Source: Arthrobacter sp. zg-Y238 (GTDB taxonomy: Bacteria; Actinomycetota; Actinomycetes; Actinomycetales; Micrococcaceae). Taken from it: DNA of 64,000 nucleotides. Positions 18,685-27,274 of this stretch are shown here, piece after piece. The position numbers were made by a program, and so were the translations under genes. The notes beneath the pieces are model-generated. The model saw only the letters and a list, made by a program, of their open reading frames with translations. It was not told where the DNA came from and searched no databases. Position 1 is the first letter of the stretch. Each line of letters opens with the position of its first letter. The stretch spans positions 1 through 64,000 of the forward strand of contig NZ_JANFLU010000001.1 of NCBI RefSeq assembly GCF_024385525.1. The letters run 5' to 3'.

Positions 18685-19506
18685 ATGACTGCAGTACTGC
18701 CCTCTTCCACGTCCTCCCCCGCCTCCGGCACAGGACCCGGTGCGGCCCTGCCGGTAAAGTTCGCCGGGCTCGGCCGCAGCTTCGGCTCCGGACCGAACGA
18801 ACATGTAGTCCTTCGGGACATCACTTTCGAGGTCCGGCCCGGCGAGGTGCTGGCCATCCTGGGCCCGAGCGGCTGCGGCAAGTCCACCCTGCTGCGGGCC
18901 GCCGCCGGCCTGGACCTGCCCACTGACGGCAGCATCCTGATCGACGGCAAGTCCGTCAGCGGGATAGACGACCGCTGCGCCGTCGCCTTCCAGGAACCGC
19001 GGCTGCTGCCGTGGCAGACGCTGCAGGCCAATATTGCGATCGGTCTGCCCAAGTCCGCGAGCGCCAGCCGGGGGAAGGCCAAGGTTGCCGAGCTCCTGGA
19101 CCTGGTGGGACTGTCCGCCTTCGCCAAGCACCGGCCGCGGGCGGTGTCCGGGGGCATGGCCCAGCGGACCTCCCTGGCCCGGGCGCTGGCCCGGGAACCC
19201 GGCGTCCTGCTCCTGGATGAACCCTTTGGTGCCCTCGACGCACTGACCCGGCTGAAGATGCAGGACCTGCTGCTCGCCCTGCACCGGGCAGCGCCCGCCA
19301 CGGTACTGTTGGTGACCCACGACGTGGATGAAGCCCTGCAGCTGGCGGACCGCATCATTGTCCTCGGCAGCCAGGACGGCGCCCCCGGTGCCACCATCAC
19401 CGAGGTTGTCACCGTTCCCGGCGCCCGGCCCCGTGACCGGGCCTCGGCGGAACTGGCCCGAATGCGCGGCGAGCTCCTCGCCCTTCTCGGCGTCGAGCGC
19501 CACTAG
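18685..19506 (+). CDS. Aliphatic sulfonate/taurine-type ABC transporter, ATPase
   Basis: 273-aa ABC ATPase of the SsuB/TauB/NrtD class. Walker A LGPSGCGKST, Q-loop AFQEPRLLPW, signature VSGGMAQRTSLARAL (the usual SGGQ reads SGGM), Walker B VLLLDEPFGALDAL and switch His LLVTHDVDEAL are all present. ATG start at 18685. First gene after the SAM riboswitch and followed by the binding protein and permease, so the substrate is likely an organic sulfonate, though nitrate/thiamine-precursor relatives share the family. Confidence 0.9.
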   Translation: MTAVLPSSTSSPASGTGPGAALPVKFAGLGRSFGSGPNEHVVLRDITFEVRPGEVLAILGPSGCGKSTLLRAAAGLDLPTDGSILIDGKSVSGIDDRCAVAFQEPRLLPWQTLQANIAIGLPKSASASRGKAKVAELLDLVGLSAFAKHRPRAVSGGMAQRTSLARALAREPGVLLLDEPFGALDALTRLKMQDLLLALHRAAPATVLLVTHDVDEALQLADRIIVLGSQDGAPGATITEVVTVPGARPRDRASAELARMRGELLALLGVERH

Positions 19507-19649
19507 ACCCCCATCCCCACCCGGGAGCTCTCCCGGCCCGCTCCTGCCCCTTTCCGGGGCGGAGCTATCCCGTGTTACCCGCTTACGGCCGCAGCCGGAC
19601 GCTTTCGCGTACCCGGCGCAGGCCTCGCCTCCCTAAGGAATCGATTCCC

Positions 19650-20699
19650 ATGAACAGCCGTTCTCCACTCCAGAACCGCACCGCCCGCACGCTCGCCGCA
19701 GCCACCGCCGTCGCCGCCCTTGCCCTCACCGGGTGCGTCGCCGGAGAAGACTCCACCGGTGCGTCCGCCGTCCAAGACGCCGACGGCGGCACCCTGACCC
19801 TCGATTTCGCTACCTACAACCCGCTGAGCCTGATCATCAAGGACCAGGGCTGGCTGGAGGACTCCCTGGCCGAGGAGGGAGTCACGGTGGAATGGGTCCA
19901 GTCCGCCGGCTCCAACAAGGCCAATGAGAACCTCCGCTCCGGTGCCATCGATGTGGGTTCCACCGCGGGCTCGGCGGCTCTGCTGAACCGGGCCAACGGT
20001 TCCCCGATCAAGGCCATCGATGTGTTCTCCCAGCCGGAATGGGCCGCCCTGGTGGTCGGCGCCGACTCCGACATCACCTCGGTGGCGGATCTGGCGGGCA
20101 GGTCCGTAGCCGCAACAAAGGGTACAGACCCGTACTTCTTCCTGGTCCAGGCGTTGGAGGAGGCGGGCCTGAGCCTCTCGGATGTCACCGTGGAGCAGCT
20201 GCAGCACGCTGACGGCCGGGCTGCGCTGGACAACGGGGCCGTCGATGCATGGGCCGGGCTGGATCCGATCATGGCCGACGCCGAGCAGAACGGCGCCCGG
20301 CTGGCGTACCGCAACCTGGACTTCAATACCTACGGGCTCCTGGCCGCCAACGAATCCTTCCTGGCGGAGGACCCCGAGCAGGCGCAGGCCGTGGTCAACG
20401 CCTATGAAAAGGCCCGTGCCTGGGCCGCGGAAAACCCGGACGAAACCGCGCAGATCCTGGCCGATGTGGCCGGACTGGACCCCGCAGTCGCCAAAACGGT
20501 GATTCTGGAGCGCAGCAACCTGGACGTTGACCCGGCACCCGGCGAGGCCCAGCGCAGTGTCCTGGCGAAGATCGGCCCCACGCTGGTGGAGACCGGCGAC
20601 GTGGCCAGCCAGGAGCAGGTCGACGACGCCCTGGACAGCCTTCTGGACGACTCCTATGTGCAGAACGCGGATCCGGATGCCCTCGGAGCGTCCTCATGA
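19650..20699 (+). CDS. Sulfonate ABC transporter, substrate-binding lipoprotein
   Basis: 349-aa extracytoplasmic binding protein of the SsuA/TauA/NMT1 type. Signal peptide with lipobox ALTGC (Cys about residue 29), then DFATYNPLSLIIKDQGWLEDSL and later VGSTAGSAALLNRANGSPIK, the typical ligand-binding loops. ATG at 19650 is preceded by AAGGAA. A 143-bp gap after the ATPase gene contains a short CCGGGAG/CTCCCGG hairpin. The stop overlaps the permease start by 4 bp. Confidence 0.9.
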   Translation: MNSRSPLQNRTARTLAAATAVAALALTGCVAGEDSTGASAVQDADGGTLTLDFATYNPLSLIIKDQGWLEDSLAEEGVTVEWVQSAGSNKANENLRSGAIDVGSTAGSAALLNRANGSPIKAIDVFSQPEWAALVVGADSDITSVADLAGRSVAATKGTDPYFFLVQALEEAGLSLSDVTVEQLQHADGRAALDNGAVDAWAGLDPIMADAEQNGARLAYRNLDFNTYGLLAANESFLAEDPEQAQAVVNAYEKARAWAAENPDETAQILADVAGLDPAVAKTVILERSNLDVDPAPGEAQRSVLAKIGPTLVETGDVASQEQVDDALDSLLDDSYVQNADPDALGASS

Positions 20700-21547
20700 G
20701 CGCCCCGGCATCTTCCGCCGCTGCAACCCGGACCGGCGGGACGCCGGCCCGCGGCACCTTGAAGGCACCCGCCGGGAGAGCCGGCGGGTGGCTGGATCAG
20801 CGGCTTGCACGGCTCGGCTTAGGACTTCTCGTCCCCGTGTTGCTGCTCGCCGCCTGGCAGCTCACCTCCACTGCCGGAGTCTTCAGCGCAGTGCAGCTGC
20901 CCTCCCCCGGAGCGGTGTACAACGCCGCAGCGGATCTGGTGCAGCGCGGCCAGCTCGGCACCCATATCGCGATCTCCACCCAGCGGGTGCTCACCGGTTT
21001 CGCCATCGGCTCGGCGCTGGGGCTGGTCCTGGGCGCACTGCTCGGCCTGTCCCGGTTGGCCGATGCCCTGCTGGGCCCGGTGATCGGAGCCCTGCGGGCG
21101 GTGCCGTCCCTGGCCTGGGTGCCCCTGTTGATCCTGTGGATGAAGATCGGTGAGGACTCCAAAATCACGCTGATCACCATCGGCGCGTTTTTCCCCGTTT
21201 TCACCACGGTTGCCCTGGCCCTGCGCCATGTGGACCGGAACCTGGTGGAGGCGGCCCGGGCCTTCGGACTGCGCGGGGTGAAGCTGCTGACCACCGTCCA
21301 GCTGCCGGCCGTGGTGCCGGCGGTCTGCTCCGGCCTGCGGCTCGCGCTGGCCCAGTCCTGGCTGTTCCTGGTCGCGGCCGAACTGATTGCGTCCTCGATG
21401 GGGTTGGGGTTCCTGCTGATGGATTCGCAGAACAACGGCCGGACGGACCGGATGTTCCTGGCCATCATCACGCTCGCCGTCTTCGGCAAGGCCACCGATG
21501 CCCTGCTGGGCATCGCGGAGAAATGGGCGGTGAAGAAATGGGCCTGA
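20696..21547 (+). CDS. Sulfonate ABC transporter, permease
   Basis: 283-aa BPD-type permease of the SsuC/TauC class with about six membrane spans. The EAA loop reads EAARAFGLRGVKLLTTVQLP, and VPSLAWVPLLILWMKIGE is the typical family phrase. Start overlaps the binding-protein stop (ATGA). The 3' end overlaps the acetate-CoA ligase gene by about 10 bp. The N-terminus is extended by ~35 hydrophilic residues. Confidence 0.9.
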   Translation: MSAPASSAAATRTGGTPARGTLKAPAGRAGGWLDQRLARLGLGLLVPVLLLAAWQLTSTAGVFSAVQLPSPGAVYNAAADLVQRGQLGTHIAISTQRVLTGFAIGSALGLVLGALLGLSRLADALLGPVIGALRAVPSLAWVPLLILWMKIGEDSKITLITIGAFFPVFTTVALALRHVDRNLVEAARAFGLRGVKLLTTVQLPAVVPAVCSGLRLALAQSWLFLVAAELIASSMGLGFLLMDSQNNGRTDRMFLAIITLAVFGKATDALLGIAEKWAVKKWA

Positions 21548-23496
21548 CCGCAGTCCCCGCCACACTGCCGGAGCCGGCCACGGAAAGCGAACGCATTGCG
21601 TTCTGGGAATCCGCTGCCCGCCGCCTCGAGTGGGAAACGCCGTGGCACACGGCCCACACCTTTGAAAAACCCCAGCGGCTCAGCGGACCGGACATCCCGG
21701 AGGCCGACGCCGAGTACACCGTTCCCGCCATCGAATGGTTCGCCGGCGGCCGGTTGAACGCGGCGGTGAACTGCGTGGACCGGCATGTGGCGGCCGGCCG
21801 CGGGAACCGGGTGGCCCTGCATTTCGAAGGCGAGCCCGGCGACCGGCGCACCCTCACCTACAACGAGCTGCTCCGCGAGGTCAGCCGTGCCGCGAACGCC
21901 CTGCAGGACCTGGGCATCGGGGCCGGCGACCGGGTGGTGATCTATCTGCCCGTGCTGGTGGAAACCATCGTGATCACCCTGGCCTGCGCCCGGATCGGTG
22001 CCGTGCACTCGCTGGTGTTCGGCGGGTTCTCCGCCGAAGCGCTGAAGTTCCGCGTCCGGGACACCGGCGCCAAGCTGCTGGTCACCACGGACGGCCAGTA
22101 CCGCCGCGGCAAGGCCGTGCCGGTCAAGGCCAACGCGGATACCGCCGTCGCCGGGGCGGACACCGTTGAACACGTGCTGGTGGTCCGCCGCACGGGCTCC
22201 CCGGTCACCTGGGTGGACGGCCGTGACTTGTGGTGGCACGAAACGGTGGAGACGGCGTCGGACGTGCATACCCCCGCCGCGTTCGACGCGGAGGCGCCGC
22301 TGTTCATCATGTACACCTCCGGCACCACCGGCCGGCCGAAGGGCCTGGTCCACACCACCGGCGGCTACCTGACCCAGGCGGCGGAGAGCTACGCGTACCT
22401 CTTCAGCCATCCCGACCCCGCACAGCGGAGCGCGGACGTGCACTGGTGCACCGCCGATCTGGCCTGGGTCACCGCCCACACCTATGAGATCTACGGACCG
22501 CTCGCGAACGGTGCCACGCAGGTGATCTTCGAAGGCACCCCGGACACCCCGCATCCGGGCCGGCATCTGGAGATCATCGAACGCTACGGCGTGACCAGCT
22601 ACTACACCGCCCCCACCCTGGTGCGGTCCCTGATGGGCTGGTTCCCGGACGGCATCCCGGACGTCTATGACCTCTCCTCCATCCGCCTGCTCGGCACCGT
22701 GGGGGAGGCCGTTAATCCGGAGGCCTGGCGCTGGCTCCGCCGCGAGCTCGGACGGGACCAGGTGCCGGTGCTCGATACCTGGTGGCAGTCCGAAACGGGT
22801 GCAGCCATCCTCTCCCCGCGGCCTACTGACACCGTGTTCAAGCCCGGCTGCGCGGCCCGGGCGCTGCCCGGCGTCGGCACCCGGATCGTGGACGCGGACG
22901 GCAACCGGGTGCCGCCGGACATCCAGGGCTACATAGTGGTGGACCGGCCAGGCCCGGCCATGGCCCGCACGGTCTGGGGCGACCCGCGGCGCTACCTCGA
23001 CTCCTATTGGCGGCAGTACGCACAGCAGGGCTGGTTCCTGGCCGGTGACGGCGCGCGGTACGACGGCGACGGCGACACCTGGATCCTGGGCCGGGTGGAC
23101 GACGTGTTGAACGTGTCCGGGCACCGGCTGTCCACCATAGAAATCGAATCGGCACTGGTCTCTCATCCCTGGGTGGTGGAAGCCGGTGTCTGCGCGGTCG
23201 CCGATCCCCGCACCGGACATGCTGTCGTCGCGTTTGTGGTGCTTGCGGCGGGCGCGGACCCGGACCGGGCCGCCGAGGACCTCCGGGCGCACGTGGGCCG
23301 GGAGATCGGACCAATCGCCCGGCCCGCCGCCGTCGTTGTTGTCCGCGACGTGCCCAAGACCCGGTCCGGGAAGATCCTCCGCCGCCTACTGGCCCAGCTG
23401 TTCGAGGGGATCCCGCTGGGCGATACCAGCAGCCTCCAGAACGAACCCTGCATCACGCAGATCTCCGCCGAACTCCGGCGCCGGCGGGAGGGCTAG
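21538..23496 (+). CDS. Acetate-CoA ligase (AMP-forming)
   Basis: 652-aa acyl-CoA synthetase of the Acs/PrpE group. Core motifs: YTSGTTGRPKGLVHTTGGY (P-loop), LGTVGEAVNPEAW, TWWQSETGA, the hinge GRVDDVLNVSGHRLST and the C-terminal catalytic Lys in KTRSGKILRR. Start is ATG 21538 or ATG 21523, both inside the permease gene. Acetate versus propionate cannot be settled by eye. Downstream lies metY, whose substrate O-acetylhomoserine needs acetyl-CoA for synthesis, so a link to methionine synthesis is plausible. Confidence 0.85.
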   Translation: MGLTAVPATLPEPATESERIAFWESAARRLEWETPWHTAHTFEKPQRLSGPDIPEADAEYTVPAIEWFAGGRLNAAVNCVDRHVAAGRGNRVALHFEGEPGDRRTLTYNELLREVSRAANALQDLGIGAGDRVVIYLPVLVETIVITLACARIGAVHSLVFGGFSAEALKFRVRDTGAKLLVTTDGQYRRGKAVPVKANADTAVAGADTVEHVLVVRRTGSPVTWVDGRDLWWHETVETASDVHTPAAFDAEAPLFIMYTSGTTGRPKGLVHTTGGYLTQAAESYAYLFSHPDPAQRSADVHWCTADLAWVTAHTYEIYGPLANGATQVIFEGTPDTPHPGRHLEIIERYGVTSYYTAPTLVRSLMGWFPDGIPDVYDLSSIRLLGTVGEAVNPEAWRWLRRELGRDQVPVLDTWWQSETGAAILSPRPTDTVFKPGCAARALPGVGTRIVDADGNRVPPDIQGYIVVDRPGPAMARTVWGDPRRYLDSYWRQYAQQGWFLAGDGARYDGDGDTWILGRVDDVLNVSGHRLSTIEIESALVSHPWVVEAGVCAVADPRTGHAVVAFVVLAAGADPDRAAEDLRAHVGREIGPIARPAAVVVVRDVPKTRSGKILRRLLAQLFEGIPLGDTSSLQNEPCITQISAELRRRREG

Positions 23497-23753
23497 TGTC
23501 TGCGCGTCAGCGTGACTCGGTCCAGCACCACGGCTCCGCCCATGGCCTGGTGGACCTGCAGGAATTCGGTGGGCGAAACCTCAAGGATGTAGCTGTCCGT
23601 CCGGGACGGCAGCAGGTCCTCGCGCCGACCCTCGATCAGGTCGAGGAACACCCCGGTGGCCTCCCGCCTGCCCATCGGTTCGGTGAAGGTCACCCGGTGC
23701 GCGGCCGAGGCCATCTTGTAGCCCGTCTCGACAACAATCACGTATTCGTCCAC
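23493..23753 (-). CDS. Hypothetical protein
   Basis: 86 aa, not recognised. The sequence alternates beta-strand-like stretches (EYVIVVETGYK, RVTFTEP, SYILEVSP) and carries no Cys or membrane span. GTG start at 23753 follows AGGAGG, a strong ribosome site, which supports a real gene although it is antisense to nothing and convergent with the ligase gene (4-bp overlap). Function unknown. Confidence 0.6.
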   Translation of the reverse strand: MDEYVIVVETGYKMASAAHRVTFTEPMGRREATGVFLDLIEGRREDLLPSRTDSYILEVSPTEFLQVHQAMGGAVVLDRVTLTRRH

Positions 23754-23878
23754 TCCGACCTCCTGAGTGCCCGCGGCGCACGCGCCCCTACCTGCAACCT
23801 AAGCCCACACCGGCACCAAACCACAACGGGAAGCTCCCCGATCCGCCCGGCATCACCCGAGGAAGGACCACTCTGCCC

Positions 23879-25216
23879 ATGAGTGAACATCAGTTCGGTT
23901 TCCGCACGCGTGCCCTGCACGCCGGCGGCACCCCCGACGCCCTGCACGGCGCCCGCGCCGTCCCCATCTACCAGTCGACGTCCTTCGTCTTCAAGGACAC
24001 CGCCGACGCCGCCAATCTGTTCTCCCTGCAGAAGTACGGCAATATCTACTCGCGGATCGGCAACCCAACCGTCGCCGCGTTCGAAGAGCGCATTGCCGCC
24101 CTGGAGGGAGGCATCGGAGCGGTGGCGACGGCGTCGGGCATGTCCGCCGAATTCATCACCTTCGCCGCCCTCTGCTCCGCCGGGGACCACATCGTGGCGT
24201 CCGCCCAGCTTTACGGCGGCACGCTCACGCAGCTGGACGTGACCCTGCGCCGGTTCGGGATCGACACCACGTTTGTCCCGGGCACCGATCCGGCGGACTA
24301 TGCCGCGGCGGTGCGGGAGAACACCAAGGCCGTGTACGCCGAGGTCGTCGCCAATCCCAGCGGTGAAGTCACCGATATCGAGGCGTTGGCCCGGGTGGCT
24401 CACGACGCCGGTGTGCCGCTGATCCTGGACGCCACCTTGAGCACCCCGTATCTGGTCCAGCCGTTCGCGCACGGCGCGGACATCGTTATCCATTCCGCCA
24501 CGAAGTTCCTGGGCGGACACGGCACCACCCTCGGCGGCGTCGTCGTCGAAAGCGGCCGGTTCGACTGGGGCAACGGAAAGTTCCCGGCCATGACCGAACC
24601 GGTACCCAGCTACGGCAGCATCTCCTGGTGGGGGAACTTCGGCGAATACGGGTTCCTGACCAAGCTGCGCTCCGAGCAGCTGCGTGACATCGGCCCCGCG
24701 CTGAGTGCAACGTCGGCGTTTGCGCTGCTGCAGGGGGTGGAGACGCTGGCCCAGCGCATGGACGAACACCTTCGCAACGCACAGGCGGTGGCCGAATGGC
24801 TCGAAGCGGATCCGCGGGTGTCCTGGGTCAGCTACGCCGGACTGCCGTCGCATCCGCATTATGGGCGGGCGCGGAAATACCTGCCCAAGGGGCCCGGCTC
24901 GGTCTTCAGCTTCGGGGTCCGGGGCGGACGGGCGGCGGGGCAGACCTTCATCGAGTCCCTGCAGCTTGCCTCCCACCTGGCCAACGTGGGTGACTCCTGC
25001 ACGCTGGTGATCCATCCGGGGTCCACCACGCACCAGCAGCTGTCGCCCGACCAGCTCATCAGCGCCGGCGTTCCCGAGGACCTGATCCGCATTTCGGTGG
25101 GTCTGGAGGACCTGGATGACATTCTCTGGGACCTGGATTCCGCGCTGACGGCGGCCACCGGGGCTGCGCCCACCACCGTTCCGTCTGTTGAGGAGGAGAT
25201 TGCCCATGTCCGCTGA
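23879..25216 (+). CDS. metY: O-acetylhomoserine sulfhydrylase (aminocarboxypropyltransferase)
   Basis: PLP enzyme joining O-acetylhomoserine with sulfide (or methanethiol) to give homocysteine or methionine. 445 aa, typical for MetY. Visible features: YQSTSFVFKDTADAA near the start, GIGAVATASGMSAEF, the PLP Lys in IHSATKFLGGHG, and the C-terminal RISVGLEDLDDI. ATG at 23879 with GAGGAAGG. With the riboswitch-led sulfonate operon upstream it fits methionine supply. No riboswitch was found in its own 125-bp leader. Confidence 0.94.
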   Translation: MSEHQFGFRTRALHAGGTPDALHGARAVPIYQSTSFVFKDTADAANLFSLQKYGNIYSRIGNPTVAAFEERIAALEGGIGAVATASGMSAEFITFAALCSAGDHIVASAQLYGGTLTQLDVTLRRFGIDTTFVPGTDPADYAAAVRENTKAVYAEVVANPSGEVTDIEALARVAHDAGVPLILDATLSTPYLVQPFAHGADIVIHSATKFLGGHGTTLGGVVVESGRFDWGNGKFPAMTEPVPSYGSISWWGNFGEYGFLTKLRSEQLRDIGPALSATSAFALLQGVETLAQRMDEHLRNAQAVAEWLEADPRVSWVSYAGLPSHPHYGRARKYLPKGPGSVFSFGVRGGRAAGQTFIESLQLASHLANVGDSCTLVIHPGSTTHQQLSPDQLISAGVPEDLIRISVGLEDLDDILWDLDSALTAATGAAPTTVPSVEEEIAHVR

Positions 25217-25712
25217 CACCACTGCCCGGCAACGCACCTGGACCGGCCCGACGGCGCCGGAGCGGCTTGCGCTGCTGCGCTCGGCCGAGTCGATCGCGAT
25301 TGTCGGGGCCTCGGACAAGCCCTCGCGTGCGTCCTACTTCGTCGCCACGTATCTGCTCTCTTCCTCGCGGTACCGGGTGTATTTCGTGAACCCGACGGCG
25401 AAGGAGATCTTGGGCCGACCGGTGTATGCCTCGCTGGCGGACCTGCCCGAGGCCCCGGACATCGTGGACGTGTTCCGCCGGCACGAGGACCTGCCGGCGG
25501 TGCTGGCGGAGACGAAAGCTGCAGGGGCCGGGACCCTCTGGCTCCAGCTGGGGTCGTGGCATGAAGAGGTTGCCCGGCAGGCCGAAGCGTCAGGACTGAG
25601 CGTGGTGATGGACCGCTGCGTGAAGATCGAGCATGCCCGCTTCCACGGCGGCCTGAACCTGGCCGGCTTTAACACCGGGGTGATCTCCTCCAAGCGGCAG
25701 CTGACGGCTTAG
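25206..25712 (+). CDS. CoA-binding protein beside metY
   Basis: 168-aa Rossmann-fold protein of the CoA_binding_2 family: SIAIVGASDKPSRASYFVATYL, then VYFVNPTAKEILGRPVYASL and LWLQLGSWHEEVARQAEASG, ending in VVMDRCVKIEH. It is a paralogue of the 17197-17616 protein. ATG at 25206 overlaps the metY end by 11 bp and has GAGGAGGA, so it is translated with metY. The tight coupling suggests a role in sulfur or CoA-thioester metabolism, but this is inference. Confidence 0.87.
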   Translation: MSADTTARQRTWTGPTAPERLALLRSAESIAIVGASDKPSRASYFVATYLLSSSRYRVYFVNPTAKEILGRPVYASLADLPEAPDIVDVFRRHEDLPAVLAETKAAGAGTLWLQLGSWHEEVARQAEASGLSVVMDRCVKIEHARFHGGLNLAGFNTGVISSKRQLTA

Positions 25713-25745
25713 CAGCCGGGCAGCGGGGTTTTGCGCGGCCGGGCC

Positions 25746-26534
25746 CTACCGGTCCCGGTGGGGCGAACCGCGGCCGGGGGAGCCGGCCCCGCCGTTGCCC
25801 CGGCCTTTGTCTTTATCCGACCCTGCGTCCGAGTCCTCGCGCGAACCCGAGCGCGAGTCCTGGCGCGAAGATTCACGGTCACCGGCCAGATTCGCTCCCG
25901 CTCCGTTGGCGGCCCGGCCGCCGGCGTTGGCACCCTCATGAAGGTCATCGCCGCGAGGCGGGTCCGGAACAATCCCGTGGCCGCCCCCGATGACCGGAAG
26001 GGGAGGGTTGCCCGGCTTCACACCCGGGGCAGGGAGGATAGCCGGAGCCGGTGCCTGCTCCGGCTCCGGCTCGGGCTCTGGGACGGGTGCGGGTACAGGG
26101 ACGGCTGCCGCAGTCGGCGCGGGCTCCGCCGCCGGAACGGCGGCAGCGGGCAGCGGATCCGGAACCGCCTCCGGGGCAGCGGGCTCGGACCGTTGCAGCG
26201 TGGGCGCTTCCGGAGTGAAGGTGACTTCGGGCCTCGGATCCGCTCGAATCAGAAAGTCAGGGTTGGCCGCGACGCCGCCGGCACCGACGCCCATGGCCCC
26301 GATCAGGGCAGCGCCGAGGATGATGCCGCGGCCGCGCCGAACCCTGGGGCGAAGCGGCACGGGGTTGCCGGCGAAAAGGGCAGCCAGCTCTTCGTCGGGT
26401 TCCGGCGCAGGAACACGGGACTGCATGCGCAGGGCGAGCAGCTGTTCAACCAGTTCGGGAGACTCCTCGACGCCGGCTTCCCCCAGGAGGCCGCGGACAT
26501 AGAGCTTGTCCTGCCCTTCAGGATGCTCGTTCAT
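25746..26534 (-). CDS. Putative anti-sigma factor, membrane protein with Pro-rich exterior
   Basis: 262 aa. The N-terminal ~75 residues are soluble and acidic, followed by one membrane span (RGIILGAALIGAMGVGAGGV), a Pro/Glu/Ala-rich region and a highly charged Arg/Ser/Asp/Gly tail. ATG at 26534 lies 17 bp inside the end of the sigma factor gene. This order (sigma then single-span protein) is how anti-sigma factors are usually encoded, for example sigma-D and RsdA in mycobacteria. There is no recognisable zinc anti-sigma motif, so the call rests on context. Confidence 0.55.
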   Translation of the reverse strand: MNEHPEGQDKLYVRGLLGEAGVEESPELVEQLLALRMQSRVPAPEPDEELAALFAGNPVPLRPRVRRGRGIILGAALIGAMGVGAGGVAANPDFLIRADPRPEVTFTPEAPTLQRSEPAAPEAVPDPLPAAAVPAAEPAPTAAAVPVPAPVPEPEPEPEQAPAPAILPAPGVKPGNPPLPVIGGGHGIVPDPPRGDDLHEGANAGGRAANGAGANLAGDRESSRQDSRSGSREDSDAGSDKDKGRGNGGAGSPGRGSPHRDR

Positions 26535-27078
26535 TGTCCGGTACCTCCTTCCGTTCGAGTTGGTTCTTGAGTACACCCAGCGCGCGGCGCTGGAGCTGCT
26601 TGACCGCACCGGCACTGCGCCCCATGATCTTCGCCGATTCTTCAATGGAAAGATCGGCCACCACGCGCAGCAGCAGGACTTCCTGTTGCTGCTGCGTGAG
26701 CCCTTCCAGCAGGTGCTCGGCTCCCGCCACGGCGCCGAGCACGCTTTCTTCCGCGGATTCGGCCTCACGGCGGTCCAGCTCCGGATCGAACACGGCCATT
26801 ACCGGCTCGCGCTCGCGCCGTCGGACGTCGTCCACCATACGGGCGTGGGCAACGGAGAAAGCGAAGGTACGGGCCCCGCGGAGCCCTCCCTTAAGCGTGT
26901 CCAGTTTGGAGAACAGCGTCAGGAAGACTTCCTGCGTGAGCGCTTCGGGGTCATCGCACCCCTTGGAGCGGAGGTAGCCGAGAATGCCGGGCGCGAAGTC
27001 GTCGTAGATTTCCCGCAAAGCCGCCGGTTTTCGGGCACGCGCATCACGGAGCGTTTGCTCAGTAAGCGGTGCAGGCAC
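26518..27078 (-). CDS. ECF-like RNA polymerase sigma factor
   Basis: 186-aa sigma-70 family protein. Region 2 is seen as IYDDFAPGILGYLRSKGCDDPEALTQEVFLTL and the following helix, and region 4 as GLTQQQQEVLLLRVVADLSIEESAKIMGRSAGAVKQLQRRAL. GTG start at 27078 with AGGAAAG 12 nt upstream. It is cotranscribed with the single-span protein downstream. In layout it resembles the sigma-D group of actinobacteria. Target promoters unknown. The 196 bp upstream show no other feature. Confidence 0.9.
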   Translation of the reverse strand: MPAPLTEQTLRDARARKPAALREIYDDFAPGILGYLRSKGCDDPEALTQEVFLTLFSKLDTLKGGLRGARTFAFSVAHARMVDDVRRREREPVMAVFDPELDRREAESAEESVLGAVAGAEHLLEGLTQQQQEVLLLRVVADLSIEESAKIMGRSAGAVKQLQRRALGVLKNQLERKEVPDNERAS

Positions 27079-27274
27079 GGCGGATTCACTTTCCTGGGAA
27101 GCGGGAGTGGTCCAAATGCTACCGCGTCCACTGCCGTAGACATGCGTGCAACGGCCGCACCGATGCTCGTTGGGGGGATAAGCCTCGGCGCGGCCGTTAC
27201 AAACAGGTAATCGCGGACGGGTACGAAAAGGTTACGCAGCTCATGGGAAAATTTTTCGGCAGGGCCGCCCAGAC

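Noticed and set aside
20797-23292. Long open frame (831 codons) antisense to the permease and acetate-CoA ligase genes
   Set aside because: It mirrors the codon structure of well-recognised genes on the plus strand; its translation is low-complexity Arg/Gly/His-rich without any motif. High-GC genes often leave such open antisense frames.
27079-27274. Small plus-strand gene (69 codons) upstream of the sigma factor
   Set aside because: Arg/Lys-rich translation without ribosome site, starting inside the sigma gene on the other strand.
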